Shown: positions 9,817 to 18,002 of the stretch, piece after piece
Layout of the letters: each line of letters opens with the position of its first letter
How positions within the stretch are numbered: position 1 is the first letter of the stretch
NCBI GenBank assembly: GCA_041859045.1
Contig: JBHELB010000057.1
Location: 62,001-126,000, forward strand
Origin: JBHELB01 sp041859045
GTDB taxonomy: Bacteria > Hydrogenedentota > Hydrogenedentia > Hydrogenedentales > SLHB01
Direction: 5' to 3'
DNA length: 64,000 nt
Translations under genes and position numbers: made by a program
Notes under the pieces: generated by a model
Seen by the model: the letters and a program-made list of their open reading frames with translations, nothing else
Databases searched by the model: none
What the model was told of the DNA's origin: nothing

Positions 9817-11319
9817 CTACCGCACCGCCAGATACTTGTTCACCGCGTTCACGTAGGCCATGATCGCCGCTTCGATGATGTCCGTGCTCACGCCGTGCCC
9901 GTTATAGGCCACGCCCTCGAACTCCACCGTAACGTGCGCATCGCCCAGGGCGTCGCGCCCCGGCGTCGCGGCTTTCAGCGAAAACTCCGACAGCTTGCCC
10001 GAAATGCCGCAGATCTGATCGATCGCAGAACAGGCCGCGTCCACAGGGCCATCGCCTGTCGCCATCTGCATCAGTTCCTGATCGCCTCGGCGTAGCTTAA
10101 TGAGCGCCATGGTGGGGTTGGCGCCTTCAGTGCGCACCGCGGCAAGTTGGTAAACCTCAAACGCCTCATCGCGCACCGAAGCAATCAATACACGCAGATC
10201 ATCTTCAAAAACTTCTTTCTTCTTGTCCGCAAGGGCGATGAACCGCGTGTAAAGATCCGCCAATTCCTCTTCGTTCAGTGTGTAGCCCAATTCCGCGCAA
10301 CGCTTGGTGAGGCCATGCTTGCCCGAGTGCTTGCCGAGCACCAACTCGCTACGCGTGCGGCCCACCGATTCCGGGGTCATAATCTCATAGGTGATCCGAC
10401 TAGAGATCATCCCGTGCTGGTGAATCCCCGATTCGTGCGCAAAAGCGTTGCGGCCGACGATCGGCTTGTTGTACGGAATGGCCAGACCGGTGATCGTGTG
10501 CAACAAACGGCTCGAATTGATGATCTCTTCGCCGACAATCGCCGTTTCGAACGGAAACTGGTCTTTGCGCACGCGCATGGCCATGACGACTTCCTCGAGC
10601 GCGCTGTTTCCGGCGCGTTCGCCGATGCCGTTCACGGTGCACTCGACCTGCCGGGCGCCGCCCTGCACCGCCGCCAATGCATTCGCCACCGCCAGGCCAA
10701 GGTCGTTGTGGTTGTGTGTGGAGAAAATCGCTTTGTCCGAGCCCGCCGCCTTTGAAATCACGTGAGCGAACATCTCTCGGATTTCTGGAGGCGTCGTAAA
10801 GCCTACGGTATCCGGCAAGTTCACCACGTCCGCACCCGCCGCGATCACGGCCGCCGAAATCTGCACCAAATAATCCCAATCCGAGCGAGTGGCGTCTTCC
10901 GCCGAAAACTCGACCCGGCCAATGAGGCTCTTGGCCAACGTAACCGCCTCAACCGCGCGTTCCAAAGCCTGCTCGCGCGAGATTTTCAACTTGTGCTCAA
11001 GGTGGATGTCGCTGGTCGCAATAAACGTATGCAACACCGGGTTTTCCGCCACCTCGAGCGCCGACGCTGCGCGTTCGATATCTCCGCGGACCGCCCGGGC
11101 CAGCGCCGCGATCCGCGGACGGCGAACCGTCGCGGCAATCCGGCGGACCGCCTGGTACTCTTGGTCCGAGGCGATCGGGAAGCCCGCCTCGATGATGTCC
11201 ACGCCCAGCCGATCGAGCTGTTCCGCGATGCGAACCTTCTCGGACACATTCATGCTCGCGCCGGGCGACTGTTCGCCATCGCGCAACGTGGTATCAAAAA
11301 TCTCGATGCGTACCGACAT
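9817..11319 (-). CDS. leuA: 2-isopropylmalate synthase
   Basis: A 500-residue enzyme for the first committed step of leucine synthesis: acetyl-CoA plus 2-oxoisovalerate to 2-isopropylmalate. The TIM-barrel domain carries FDTTLRDGEQSPGASM near the N-terminus (metal and substrate binding) and the metal-ligand motif THNHNDLGLAVANALA; the C-terminal regulatory domain (about 385-500) is present, so leucine feedback is likely. The start at 11319 has GGAGG 8 nt upstream; a 30-residue extension to 11409 has no such support. It stands alone, without leuB, leuC or leuD nearby. A promoter at 11375-11403 fits a short leader with no visible leader peptide. Confidence 0.96.
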   Translation of the reverse strand: MSVRIEIFDTTLRDGEQSPGASMNVSEKVRIAEQLDRLGVDIIEAGFPIASDQEYQAVRRIAATVRRPRIAALARAVRGDIERAASALEVAENPVLHTFIATSDIHLEHKLKISREQALERAVEAVTLAKSLIGRVEFSAEDATRSDWDYLVQISAAVIAAGADVVNLPDTVGFTTPPEIREMFAHVISKAAGSDKAIFSTHNHNDLGLAVANALAAVQGGARQVECTVNGIGERAGNSALEEVVMAMRVRKDQFPFETAIVGEEIINSSRLLHTITGLAIPYNKPIVGRNAFAHESGIHQHGMISSRITYEIMTPESVGRTRSELVLGKHSGKHGLTKRCAELGYTLNEEELADLYTRFIALADKKKEVFEDDLRVLIASVRDEAFEVYQLAAVRTEGANPTMALIKLRRGDQELMQMATGDGPVDAACSAIDQICGISGKLSEFSLKAATPGRDALGDAHVTVEFEGVAYNGHGVSTDIIEAAIMAYVNAVNKYLAVR

Positions 11320-11374
11320 GGAAACCTCCAGCTTTTCATTTCGCCCGGGAAACCCGACTTCGAGCGAATAGCTA

Positions 11375-11403
11375 AGGGTAACATTCCTCTGAAAGCGAAT
11401 CAA
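11375..11403 (-). promoter_or_regulatory. leuA promoter
   Basis: On the minus strand TTGATT (11398-11403) and TACCCT (11375-11380) are 17 nt apart; the leader to the leuA ATG would be about 50 nt, too short for a T-box. Confidence 0.5.
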
Positions 11404-11450
11404 TTCCACACAGCGCCATTTCCAACGCTATGTCCTTCTAGGCTGACAAT

Positions 11451-11478
11451 TTGCGCCCAACGCCGCGCCTGCTATAAT
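11451..11478 (+). promoter_or_regulatory. Promoter giving a leaderless mRNA
   Basis: TTGCGC (11451-11456), 16-nt spacer, perfect TATAAT (11473-11478). The ATG of the next gene begins 7 nt after the -10 box, so transcription should start at or beside the start codon. Confidence 0.55.
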
Positions 11479-11484
11479 GCCGCC

Positions 11485-12054
11485 ATGCAGGTATCGCACG
11501 CGAAGAACATCCGGCGTAAGCTCCTCTTACTCATGTACGAGCGCTACATGAGGGATCCCAACGATATGCTCACTCCCGAGGACTTTCTGGATAGCGTCGA
11601 AGGGTTAGAACGTCCCGACCTCATGAGCAATGCGTATTATCTTCGAGATCGCGGCTTTGCCGAGGTCATGATGGGCTACAATCCACCGATGTTCGCAGTG
11701 GCGCGGATCACCGCGACCGGCATCGACGTTGTAGAGGATCGCTACGAGTTCGACTTGCGATTTCCCCCCGATATTTCGGAGGCGGAGTGCGCCGCGGCCG
11801 GGGTGCCCACGCTGATGGAGAAACTGGTGGCGGAGGCGGATTTCAGCGCGCTCGACGGCGAAGCCCGGAAATGTCTGCTGCGCGACGCACAGTTTTTGCG
11901 CGAGGAAATCGCGCGTCCCGTAGTGCGTTGGCGTCAGGATGTCATCGAGACCGTCTTGGGGTGGATGGCCCGCAACTTCGAGACTCCCCACGAGGCGCTT
12001 CCCTCGCTCGGCGCATTTCGCGAGGCTGTACGCAAGGCGATAGAGACAGACTGA
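11485..12054 (+). CDS. Hypothetical protein, possible winged-helix N-terminus
   Basis: A 189-residue cytoplasmic protein of unknown function. The N-terminal 75 residues (NIRRKLLLLMYERYMRDP, then LTPEDFL, PDLMSNAYYLRDRGFAEVMMG, then ITATGIDVVED) have the layout of a winged helix-turn-helix domain: helix, helix, recognition helix, and a beta wing leading to 'ITATGI', as in small PadR/YjcQ-like regulators. The C-terminal half is acidic and mostly helical with no motif I recognise. The gene has no ribosome site; a perfect TATAAT lies 7 nt before the ATG, so it is probably translated from a leaderless transcript. It converges with the HDOD gene, gap 5 nt. Confidence 0.7.
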   Translation: MQVSHAKNIRRKLLLLMYERYMRDPNDMLTPEDFLDSVEGLERPDLMSNAYYLRDRGFAEVMMGYNPPMFAVARITATGIDVVEDRYEFDLRFPPDISEAECAAAGVPTLMEKLVAEADFSALDGEARKCLLRDAQFLREEIARPVVRWRQDVIETVLGWMARNFETPHEALPSLGAFREAVRKAIETD

Positions 12055-12059
12055 GCGCT

Positions 12060-12935
12060 CTATCCGACGCTTAGCAGCCCGATGAGCTCATCAATTTTGT
12101 CTGTCGTCTGGCGGATATCTTCGGTAACCTCGTCAAACCCTTCTTCCGATAGGCCGATCACTTCCATCGCGGCCAGGGGAACATCCGGCATCTTGCCGTT
12201 GCTGCTCTCGCCGAGGCCCGCGCGGTAGGTGATTGCATTCGCCACGGCGGTCAAAGAAGGGAGGACGGCGCTCCCCAAGGCACTCTGAGGTTGATGGTGG
12301 TAACGGATGCCGTCTGTCACCGCCGTGGACATGTTCCACTGCTCCGCGATGAGACCGCCCGCCTCCGCGTGGTCGAAACCCAGAATCTCGCGCTCCGCTT
12401 CCGCCACCGTGATCGCGCGCGCGTGAGCGAGTTCCGCTGCTTTCCGAAATTCCTCAGGACGAAGCGCGTCGAAAGCGACCTTGCCCAAATCATGAAGCAA
12501 GCCGCAGAGGTAATGCCCGCCGTCGGACACCAACTGCTGCCGCCGCGCACAGCGTTCGGCCGCGATTGCCGTTGCCAGCGAATGCCGCCACAACTGCGTG
12601 CGATCGTACGCCGACCTCTGGCCGTTGGGCTCCATCAGCTTGAACGCCGTTGCTGTGAACGCGAGGTTGCGCACCTCGAGAAACCCAAGAATCACCACTG
12701 CGGCGGGCACGCTATCCACGCGCCGGTAGAAGCCATAATACGCCGAGTTCACAATCTTCAGAATCGTCGCCGACAAACTTTGATCGGCCGTGATGAAACG
12801 TCCAAGCTCCAGCGCTGAAGTATTGGGATCCGCGGCGCTATTCAGAATTTGCGTTAACATGATTGGGAGCGTCGGAAGCGACTCCAGATTCCTGAGCGCG
12901 TCCCGCAATTCTGAGGTGTCGATCTTGTCCGTCAT
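12060..12935 (-). CDS. HDOD-domain signalling protein
   Basis: A 291-residue protein made almost wholly of an HDOD domain (about residues 10-215), a HD-superfamily relative used in bacterial signalling and motility control. Typical motifs are LESLPTLPIMLTQIL at the N-terminus, ITADQSLSATILKIVNSAYYGF, and YLCGLLHDLGKVAF, which keeps the HD pair although most HDOD domains have no known catalysis. The C-terminal 70 residues carry no receiver or GGDEF domain, so partners must act in trans. A -10-like TACACT lies at 12952-12957 on the minus strand, about 17 nt before the ATG, with a poor -35 match. Confidence 0.85.
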   Translation of the reverse strand: MTDKIDTSELRDALRNLESLPTLPIMLTQILNSAADPNTSALELGRFITADQSLSATILKIVNSAYYGFYRRVDSVPAAVVILGFLEVRNLAFTATAFKLMEPNGQRSAYDRTQLWRHSLATAIAAERCARRQQLVSDGGHYLCGLLHDLGKVAFDALRPEEFRKAAELAHARAITVAEAEREILGFDHAEAGGLIAEQWNMSTAVTDGIRYHHQPQSALGSAVLPSLTAVANAITYRAGLGESSNGKMPDVPLAAMEVIGLSEEGFDEVTEDIRQTTDKIDELIGLLSVG

Positions 12936-13272
12936 TCGAAGGCCCTTGTTTAGTGTAAATCGGTGTTATGTTAGGAAACTGTGGCGTGCCACGCAAGCGG
13001 AGAACTAGACCCCCTTCCATTGGCGGAGCGCATTCAGCACGGCGAGAATCAGATCGAGAAAAAACAGGGTATAGGGGTGGTCCGATTCAGCGACCCTGGG
13101 GCGGGCGATAGGGCGAATGTGCGTCATGTCGTGTGCTCCATATTGAAGGTTTCAAACCCCTCCATTCAGGATACTCGTGGGACCGGCGGGCTGCAAGCGC
13201 GTTTCCGGCAGAGGAATTCAGGAGGCGATTGCGCTGTTTCAGTACGCACAGAAGAACGAAAGGAGCACTCCC
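12936..13272. other. 337-nt intergenic region with a possible 40-residue gene
   Basis: Lies between the divergently read HDOD and bcp genes. Apart from the small open frame at 13005-13127 (minus) and the upstream -10-like box of the HDOD gene I see no stable RNA, repeat or long hairpin here. The longer plus-strand frames crossing this stretch are shadows of bcp. Confidence 0.5.
13005..13127 (-). CDS. Possible 40-residue membrane micropeptide
   Basis: A short frame reads MTHIRPIARPRVAESDHPY followed by a hydrophobic helix TLFFLDLILAVLNALRQW and ends KGV. GGAG lies 8 nt before the ATG, a better ribosome site than several accepted genes here have. The basic N-terminus and one 14-16-residue apolar segment fit a single-pass small membrane protein. 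There is no homology evidence; it could equally be chance in a 337-nt gap. It lies upstream of the HDOD gene on the same strand. Confidence 0.35.
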   Translation of the reverse strand: MTHIRPIARPRVAESDHPYTLFFLDLILAVLNALRQWKGV

Positions 13273-13761
13273 ATGGCCGTCACAGACCACGCACTCCCAA
13301 AAGAAGGCGAGAAGGCCCCCTCCATTTCGCTCCAGGCGCATACGGGAGAGAAGATGTCCCTGAACTCCCTGAAAGGGAACCCCGTCGTCGTCTATTTCTA
13401 TCCCAAGGACGATACGCCGGGTTGCACCATTGAAGCCAAAGAATTCCGCGACGCGTTACCTAAGTTCCGCGAGCGTGGAGCCGCTGTTCTGGGGATTAGC
13501 CCGGACGGAGTAGAGTCCCACTGCAAATTCGTGGACAAATACGAGTTGACCTTCCCGTTGCTGGCCGATCCCGATCACGCAGCCGCCGAAGCGTACGGCG
13601 TCTGGGTGGAAAAGAACAACTATGGGAAAAAATACTGGGGTGTACAGCGCAGCACGTTCCTGATCGCGGCCGATGGCACCGTTGCCCGAGTTTGGGCGAA
13701 GGTGTCGCCCGCCGGACACGCACAGGAAGTCCTTGACGCACTTGAGGCGCTTCAGGGCTAA
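13273..13761 (+). CDS. bcp: Thioredoxin-dependent peroxiredoxin (Bcp/PrxQ)
   Basis: A 162-residue AhpC/TSA-family thiol peroxidase that reduces hydrogen peroxide and organic peroxides. VVVYFYPKDDTPGCTIEA carries the peroxidatic cysteine. The cysteine usually found five residues later (as in E. coli Bcp) is absent; the only other cysteine is in GVESHCKF, so it either uses that as resolving residue or works as a 1-Cys enzyme. The start is fixed by AGGAG at 13261-13265; the 32-residue upstream extension is unsupported. It converges with a lipoprotein gene, gap 12 nt. Confidence 0.92.
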   Translation: MAVTDHALPKEGEKAPSISLQAHTGEKMSLNSLKGNPVVVYFYPKDDTPGCTIEAKEFRDALPKFRERGAAVLGISPDGVESHCKFVDKYELTFPLLADPDHAAAEAYGVWVEKNNYGKKYWGVQRSTFLIAADGTVARVWAKVSPAGHAQEVLDALEALQG

Positions 13762-13773
13762 CAGCGTAACGCT

Positions 13774-14343
13774 TTAGGTTGCGGGAACCGGTCGGCTATT
13801 CTCGTCTACCGGTCTTCCTGGCGCGTAGTAGTTCATTTGCGGCAGGTTGCCATCCAGTATTTTGACGGCGATCCCGTCAGGGGTCACGTCATAGACCTGC
13901 TCAAGCGCAACGTCCTTGTACTTGCTGAAATTCGAGTCGGCAATTGCTTTTTCCTTAGAATCGGGCGTGCCGGAATACGCCGGGGTAGTCGTGTAAAGCG
14001 TGCATTGGTATTCGATGCGGTACTGGAAAGGGCGAAGCAGGGACGTCGAGCGGACGATGTCCTTGATCGAATAGCCGCTGCATTCGGCGTACATCTTGAG
14101 GTACGCGCCCGTGCCGTACGCCATCGGATTCATGGCGTTGGGATGCATGAAAGTTTGCGTTTTGTAGGTTGCTTGAATGGCGTTGATTTTTTCCATCTCC
14201 GACTGCGCGAGTTTCGCGGCCTCCGCCTGGAGCCGGCCGACCAGTGCGGCATCCGGCAAGATATCCGACGCCTTCGGGCACCCAACGATTCCCATTCCGG
14301 CAATCAACACAAGCATTCCGACCGTCACAAGATGTTTCATCAT
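13774..14343 (-). CDS. Hypothetical lipoprotein
   Basis: A 189-residue lipoprotein. The signal peptide MMKHLVTVGMLVLIAGMGIVGC ends in a GIVGC lipobox. The mature part has an alanine/lysine-rich helix and then a mixed domain with YAECSGYSIKDIVRSTS and a single further cysteine pair (the second in YQCTLYTT), possibly a disulphide. I recognise no family. GGGGAG lies 7 nt before the ATG at 14343. It follows another lipoprotein gene by 29 nt and both appear to belong to the transcript of the GAF-GGDEF gene. Confidence 0.75.
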   Translation of the reverse strand: MMKHLVTVGMLVLIAGMGIVGCPKASDILPDAALVGRLQAEAAKLAQSEMEKINAIQATYKTQTFMHPNAMNPMAYGTGAYLKMYAECSGYSIKDIVRSTSLLRPFQYRIEYQCTLYTTTPAYSGTPDSKEKAIADSNFSKYKDVALEQVYDVTPDGIAVKILDGNLPQMNYYAPGRPVDENSRPVPAT

Positions 14344-14372
14344 TGCATTCTCCCCAAAGCGCATAGGCGCAT

Positions 14373-14912
14373 TTACTTTTGAACCGACTCGCCCGTGGAG
14401 TCTTCGTAGGCAACGCCCTCGGGCATCGCTTTTACTCGTGCGTCATGAAAGATTGATTGAACGGCGTCCAGGTTCTTGGGTGCCCAGTTCGATGCCTTGA
14501 TCAGGCTTTCATAGAGCGCCCACCGGTCGGCATTTTCGTTCATGACGGTCAACGCATTGGTGTCGCGCTGTTGCCGCGTGGTCTGACGTTTATAATCCGA
14601 GTTGCTTCGAATTTCAACCAGTCCATTGGCGCGCTCCCACGCGAAACCGGTCGCCAGCAGTTTATTAATCAACTCGACGCGGGCGGCCCGACTGCGCACG
14701 GCCTGTAGCAAATCAGGCTGGGTGAGCACAACGCCACCGTGTTCGACCGCCTTAGGCTCGCGTTCGCCCCTTTGCACAGCCTGTTCGATCTCCATCGCCG
14801 CTTCCTGCAACGCCTGCTTCGGGAAGGGGGCATAGTCCGAACGCAGACTCATAACCGACTGACACCCGCAGAAAACAAGCGTCGTAACCGTAAGCACAAA
14901 AATGTTTCGCAC
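14373..14912 (-). CDS. Lipoprotein resembling DUF1318/YdbL
   Basis: A 179-residue lipoprotein with lipobox VFCGC at residues 13-17. Residues about 80-150 include LLATGFAWERANGLVEIR and ALTVMNENADRWALYESLIK; the 'N-x-D-R-x-x-L-Y' pattern resembles DUF1318 (YdbL-like) proteins, which are periplasmic and of unknown role, often beside a YnbE lipoprotein. The match is by eye and not strong. It begins 17 nt after the stop of the GGDEF gene and is followed by a second lipoprotein gene, so a single transcript is likely. Confidence 0.7.
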   Translation of the reverse strand: MRNIFVLTVTTLVFCGCQSVMSLRSDYAPFPKQALQEAAMEIEQAVQRGEREPKAVEHGGVVLTQPDLLQAVRSRAARVELINKLLATGFAWERANGLVEIRSNSDYKRQTTRQQRDTNALTVMNENADRWALYESLIKASNWAPKNLDAVQSIFHDARVKAMPEGVAYEDSTGESVQK

Positions 14913-14929
14913 GAAATCTCTCCAGTTCG

Positions 14930-16567
14930 TCAGGTGGTAGCGACTACCACCCGGTTCTTCCCGTTGTTCTTCGCTTCATACAATGCGCTATCCGCGGCGC
15001 GGATCAGCGCCTCGCAATCTAGCATCGCATCGTGGTCCAAAACCGTTACCCCGATACTGACTGTCACCGGGTAGCCCGGGGGCATTCCTTGATATTCCTT
15101 GCTGCGCACTTCTTCCAACAGACGTTCGGCCTGGGCTTTGGCGCCCTCGATGGCCGTTTGCGGCATGATCACGGCGAATTCTTCGCCGCCATACCGCGCA
15201 ACAATATCTGTGCGGCGCGTAACATGCATCACCCGGCTGGCGAGATCCTTGAGGATCCGATCGCCCTGAAGATGTCCAAAGGTATCGTTGATCTTCTTGA
15301 AGTTGTCAATATCGAAAATCATACACGCGAGCGGAGAAGAGTAGCGGCGGGCCCGTTCAAACTCACTTTCCAACCGCGTGCGGAAATGCCGGTGATTAAA
15401 CAGTCCCGTCAGCCCGTCCGTGATCGCCAATAGCTCAAGGCGTTCATTGGCCTTCTGGATCCCTTCAAACAGATGCGCACGCTCCAACGCGTTCGCCGCC
15501 GCCTCGGCCAAAATCTCGAAGAAGCTAATCTCGCGCCGCGAGAATGGCGCATTGCTGCGGGCCGCACGGAGCAACAACGAGCCTACTGTGGGATCCAGTA
15601 GGGTGATAGGGATCACCACCAGCGACTGGATGCCCGCGCGGATGAGTTGCGGGGCAAAGGTCCGGGTAATCTCGTCTTCTCGCACGTCATCAATGACGAC
15701 CTTTGAACGAGTGGTCAGCGCCTCGCGCACCTCGGGGTATTTGGTAAGATCTATCGATAGGTCGGCGACATGCTCATCCTCGTGCGAAGCAAGGACATGC
15801 CCGGCATTGTCGCCGCCCCAGACCCGTACCACCGAACAGCGCTCCATCTGGACGACGCTCGCGATCTGTTCCACGAATACAAACAGAATATCGTGCGAAC
15901 GTCGCCGTGCCGAGATGGCCTTGAGAATTTCCAGTACGGAAAACAGGTCGTCCTTGTCCATCGCCGTATCGTGCTGGAGCGTGACCAGTTGTTGTGCAAC
16001 GACATTGGCGAGGTGGACGACGTGCCCCGCGCTGACTTCGGGCACTTCCGCAGGCAACGCCGCTACGCGCTGACTCTCCTGTTGGCCGTAATACGTTGAA
16101 ACAGCTTCCAGAAACGGCGCAACACGGCTTCGAAGGCCAGTCCAGCCTCCGTAGAAGCTCGCAAGAGTGTCTGGCCCCTTGCTGAAGTGGCTGCCCACAG
16201 CCGCCAGTGCGACCGTGCTGGAAAGCGCCACGGCAAAGTAATCTGGCTCCGCGTCTTCGTCGGAAAACGGCACCTGTCTGACGTTGGGCATACCCTGCAA
16301 GGCAGGGGGAACATCCCCGACGATCAAGACGTACACCGCCTCCGAAGCGGCCAACTCCACCAACGCCGTCGTAGCAGCCGTCTCGCCGTCCATGGCCAGA
16401 ATAAGGCCCTCGCCCGGGTCATCGGCGGTGATGCGGATGATCTCCCCCGCCAACACGGGAAACATGGCTCCTATGTCGAAGGGAATGAACGCATCATGAA
16501 CGGCCGGCCGCAACCGGAGGCTGCGTTCAACGTGCTCGACCAATGACTTCGATTCGCGATTGCCCAT
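14930..16567 (-). CDS. GAF-GGDEF diguanylate cyclase
   Basis: A 545-residue soluble protein that should make cyclic di-GMP. Residues about 1-200 form an N-terminal domain I cannot name (it contains AMDGETAATTALVELAASEAVYVLI-like alpha/beta segments, no membrane helix). A GAF domain follows (about 215-365: MERCSVVRVWG, VVIPITLLDPTVGSLLLRAA), then GGDEF (about 385-545) with ITDGLTGLFNHRHF, the active-site loop ARYGGEEFAVIMP and an intact inhibitory I-site RRTD five residues before GGEEF. So it is probably active and product-inhibited. ATG 16567 has AGGGGG just upstream; GTG 16579 is less likely. Divergent from the SprT-like gene. Confidence 0.9.
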   Translation of the reverse strand: MGNRESKSLVEHVERSLRLRPAVHDAFIPFDIGAMFPVLAGEIIRITADDPGEGLILAMDGETAATTALVELAASEAVYVLIVGDVPPALQGMPNVRQVPFSDEDAEPDYFAVALSSTVALAAVGSHFSKGPDTLASFYGGWTGLRSRVAPFLEAVSTYYGQQESQRVAALPAEVPEVSAGHVVHLANVVAQQLVTLQHDTAMDKDDLFSVLEILKAISARRRSHDILFVFVEQIASVVQMERCSVVRVWGGDNAGHVLASHEDEHVADLSIDLTKYPEVREALTTRSKVVIDDVREDEITRTFAPQLIRAGIQSLVVIPITLLDPTVGSLLLRAARSNAPFSRREISFFEILAEAAANALERAHLFEGIQKANERLELLAITDGLTGLFNHRHFRTRLESEFERARRYSSPLACMIFDIDNFKKINDTFGHLQGDRILKDLASRVMHVTRRTDIVARYGGEEFAVIMPQTAIEGAKAQAERLLEEVRSKEYQGMPPGYPVTVSIGVTVLDHDAMLDCEALIRAADSALYEAKNNGKNRVVVATT

Positions 16568-16622
16568 ATTCCCCCTCACTGTGAACTGGCCAACAAGGTG
16601 ATTATTCGGAAGGTCCGAAGGA

Positions 16623-17399
16623 ATGTCAAGATATCGCGTTGAATTTCAGCAACTCCTACGGTACCCTTACGTTATGCGACAGCCGATGAAGAGCGCCGCA
16701 CAGCAACTCGAAATGCCGTGGTTGGATGCCGGTTCCCTCCAAGCGGAGCTGGAACAACGCACGGCTATGCCGCTTCGACTGATTGTTACAGACAACACCT
16801 CGACGATGATGGCGGTAAAGCGGGAACGGGGGGGGCAAAGCGTGACCCTTCGCCTTCACCGGATGTTTCTTTCCGCGGATCCGGGCGTGTTGCGGGCTCT
16901 GGCCGAGTGGATTCAACATCCTCGCCGAAGCCGCGCCGACAGTATTCTCGGACAGTTTATTCGAATGTATGGGCATCTCATCCGAACGGCCGATCACGCC
17001 CCCAAAACCAGGGTGCGGGGCATGGTTCACGATCTCGGGCGCTACTTCAACGAACTAAACGCCGCGCATTTCGACAATTCCGTGACGGCCGCAATCACCT
17101 GGGGCCGTCGTCCCAGTCCGGGCAGACGCCGTTCCATCCGCTTCGGCAGCTATACGGCCTCGGACCACATCATCCGAATTCACCCCCTGCTCGATCAGGA
17201 GTTTGTGCCTGAGTATTTTGTACGCTACATCGTATTTCACGAGATGCTGCACGCCCATTTGGGCACGCCCGAGAGTAGTAACGGACGCCGCACGGTGCAT
17301 GGCCGGGATTTCCTCGCGCACGAACGGACCTTTCCCGATTACGCCCGCGCGATGGCCTGGCAGGAAAACCTGGCCAATCTCCGGCACTTGCTTCGGTAA
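16623..17399 (+). CDS. SprT-like zinc metalloprotein
   Basis: A 258-residue cytoplasmic protein. The C-terminal half has YIVFHEMLHAHLG, a HExxH zinc site, and a downstream histidine in VHGRDFLAHER that can be the third ligand, the layout of the SprT/Spartan-like peptidase fold (zincin). The N-terminal half contains HDLGRYFNELNAAHFDNSV, the family's standard opening, after a 100-residue basic extension. Its targets are unknown; SprT homologues have been tied to protein clearing from DNA only in eukaryotes. ATG 16623 has AAGGA directly against it; ATG 16674 is an alternative start. Confidence 0.75.
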   Translation: MSRYRVEFQQLLRYPYVMRQPMKSAAQQLEMPWLDAGSLQAELEQRTAMPLRLIVTDNTSTMMAVKRERGGQSVTLRLHRMFLSADPGVLRALAEWIQHPRRSRADSILGQFIRMYGHLIRTADHAPKTRVRGMVHDLGRYFNELNAAHFDNSVTAAITWGRRPSPGRRRSIRFGSYTASDHIIRIHPLLDQEFVPEYFVRYIVFHEMLHAHLGTPESSNGRRTVHGRDFLAHERTFPDYARAMAWQENLANLRHLLR

Positions 17400-17408
17400 G
17401 GAGGTATC

Positions 17409-17951
17409 GTGCCCCATCGCGTAAGAAGAGTGGCGGGACTCCTTTGGTTTTCCTTCGTGGCGGTCGCATCGGTGACCATCGTCATGGTGGTCGCGTTTCT
17501 GGTTGTCTACACCGCACTGACGTGGCGCTCCCGCCCGATCGAGGGCGCGGACCAGGAAAAGGCGCTGCTCGAGGCGCAGGTCTTGCGCTCTTGCGCCAAC
17601 GAGCTGGTCCTGCTTGCCGAGGAATTCAGCTTGCACCGGACCGAGGCGACGCCAACAGGGGCGGCGGAGTACGCGCGCTGGCTTGCCGAGGACTATCGGC
17701 CGCGCCTTGGAGAGTTTCGTAAGCGCTTTTCAGACGCTCTAAAGGAGAGCGTCGCGCTGGGCAAGCTCATGGAGGCCACGTCCAAACTCGACGAGGCTTC
17801 GCAGGCGCCCACTGACAAAAACATACGGGCTTCCGCCCTCAAAGAAGTGGCCGAGGCCGTCAATGGAGCCGAGGAGCAGATTGGCGCGCTAGGGGTTGGG
17901 TCGGACTTGACGGAGTTGCCCATCCCTTTGTCGCTTCATGATATACAGTAA
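17409..17951 (+). CDS. Single-pass membrane protein, unknown
   Basis: A 180-residue protein with one N-terminal membrane helix (residues 8-35, LLWFSFVAVASVTIVMVVAF) and a periplasmic, acidic, helical C-terminal domain that looks like a coiled coil or four-helix bundle rich in Glu and Ala. No family recognised. The GTG start is well supported: AAGGAGG at 17399-17404 overlaps the stop of the SprT-like gene, suggesting coupled translation. It precedes the P-type ATPase on the same strand with a 51-nt gap. Confidence 0.7.
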   Translation: MPHRVRRVAGLLWFSFVAVASVTIVMVVAFLVVYTALTWRSRPIEGADQEKALLEAQVLRSCANELVLLAEEFSLHRTEATPTGAAEYARWLAEDYRPRLGEFRKRFSDALKESVALGKLMEATSKLDEASQAPTDKNIRASALKEVAEAVNGAEEQIGALGVGSDLTELPIPLSLHDIQ

Positions 17952-18002
17952 GGTACTGCGCGGAAAAGTGTGAGCGATGGCATTGAAAAACAAAAGGTGC
18001 AT

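Noticed and set aside
10762..11484. N-terminal extension of the 11485 gene through the leuA region
   Set aside because: The open frame upstream is antisense to leuA; a perfect -10 box directly before ATG 11485 shows where the gene begins.
12281..12820. Plus-strand frame opposite the HDOD gene
   Set aside because: Antisense of an easily recognised domain; no independent features.
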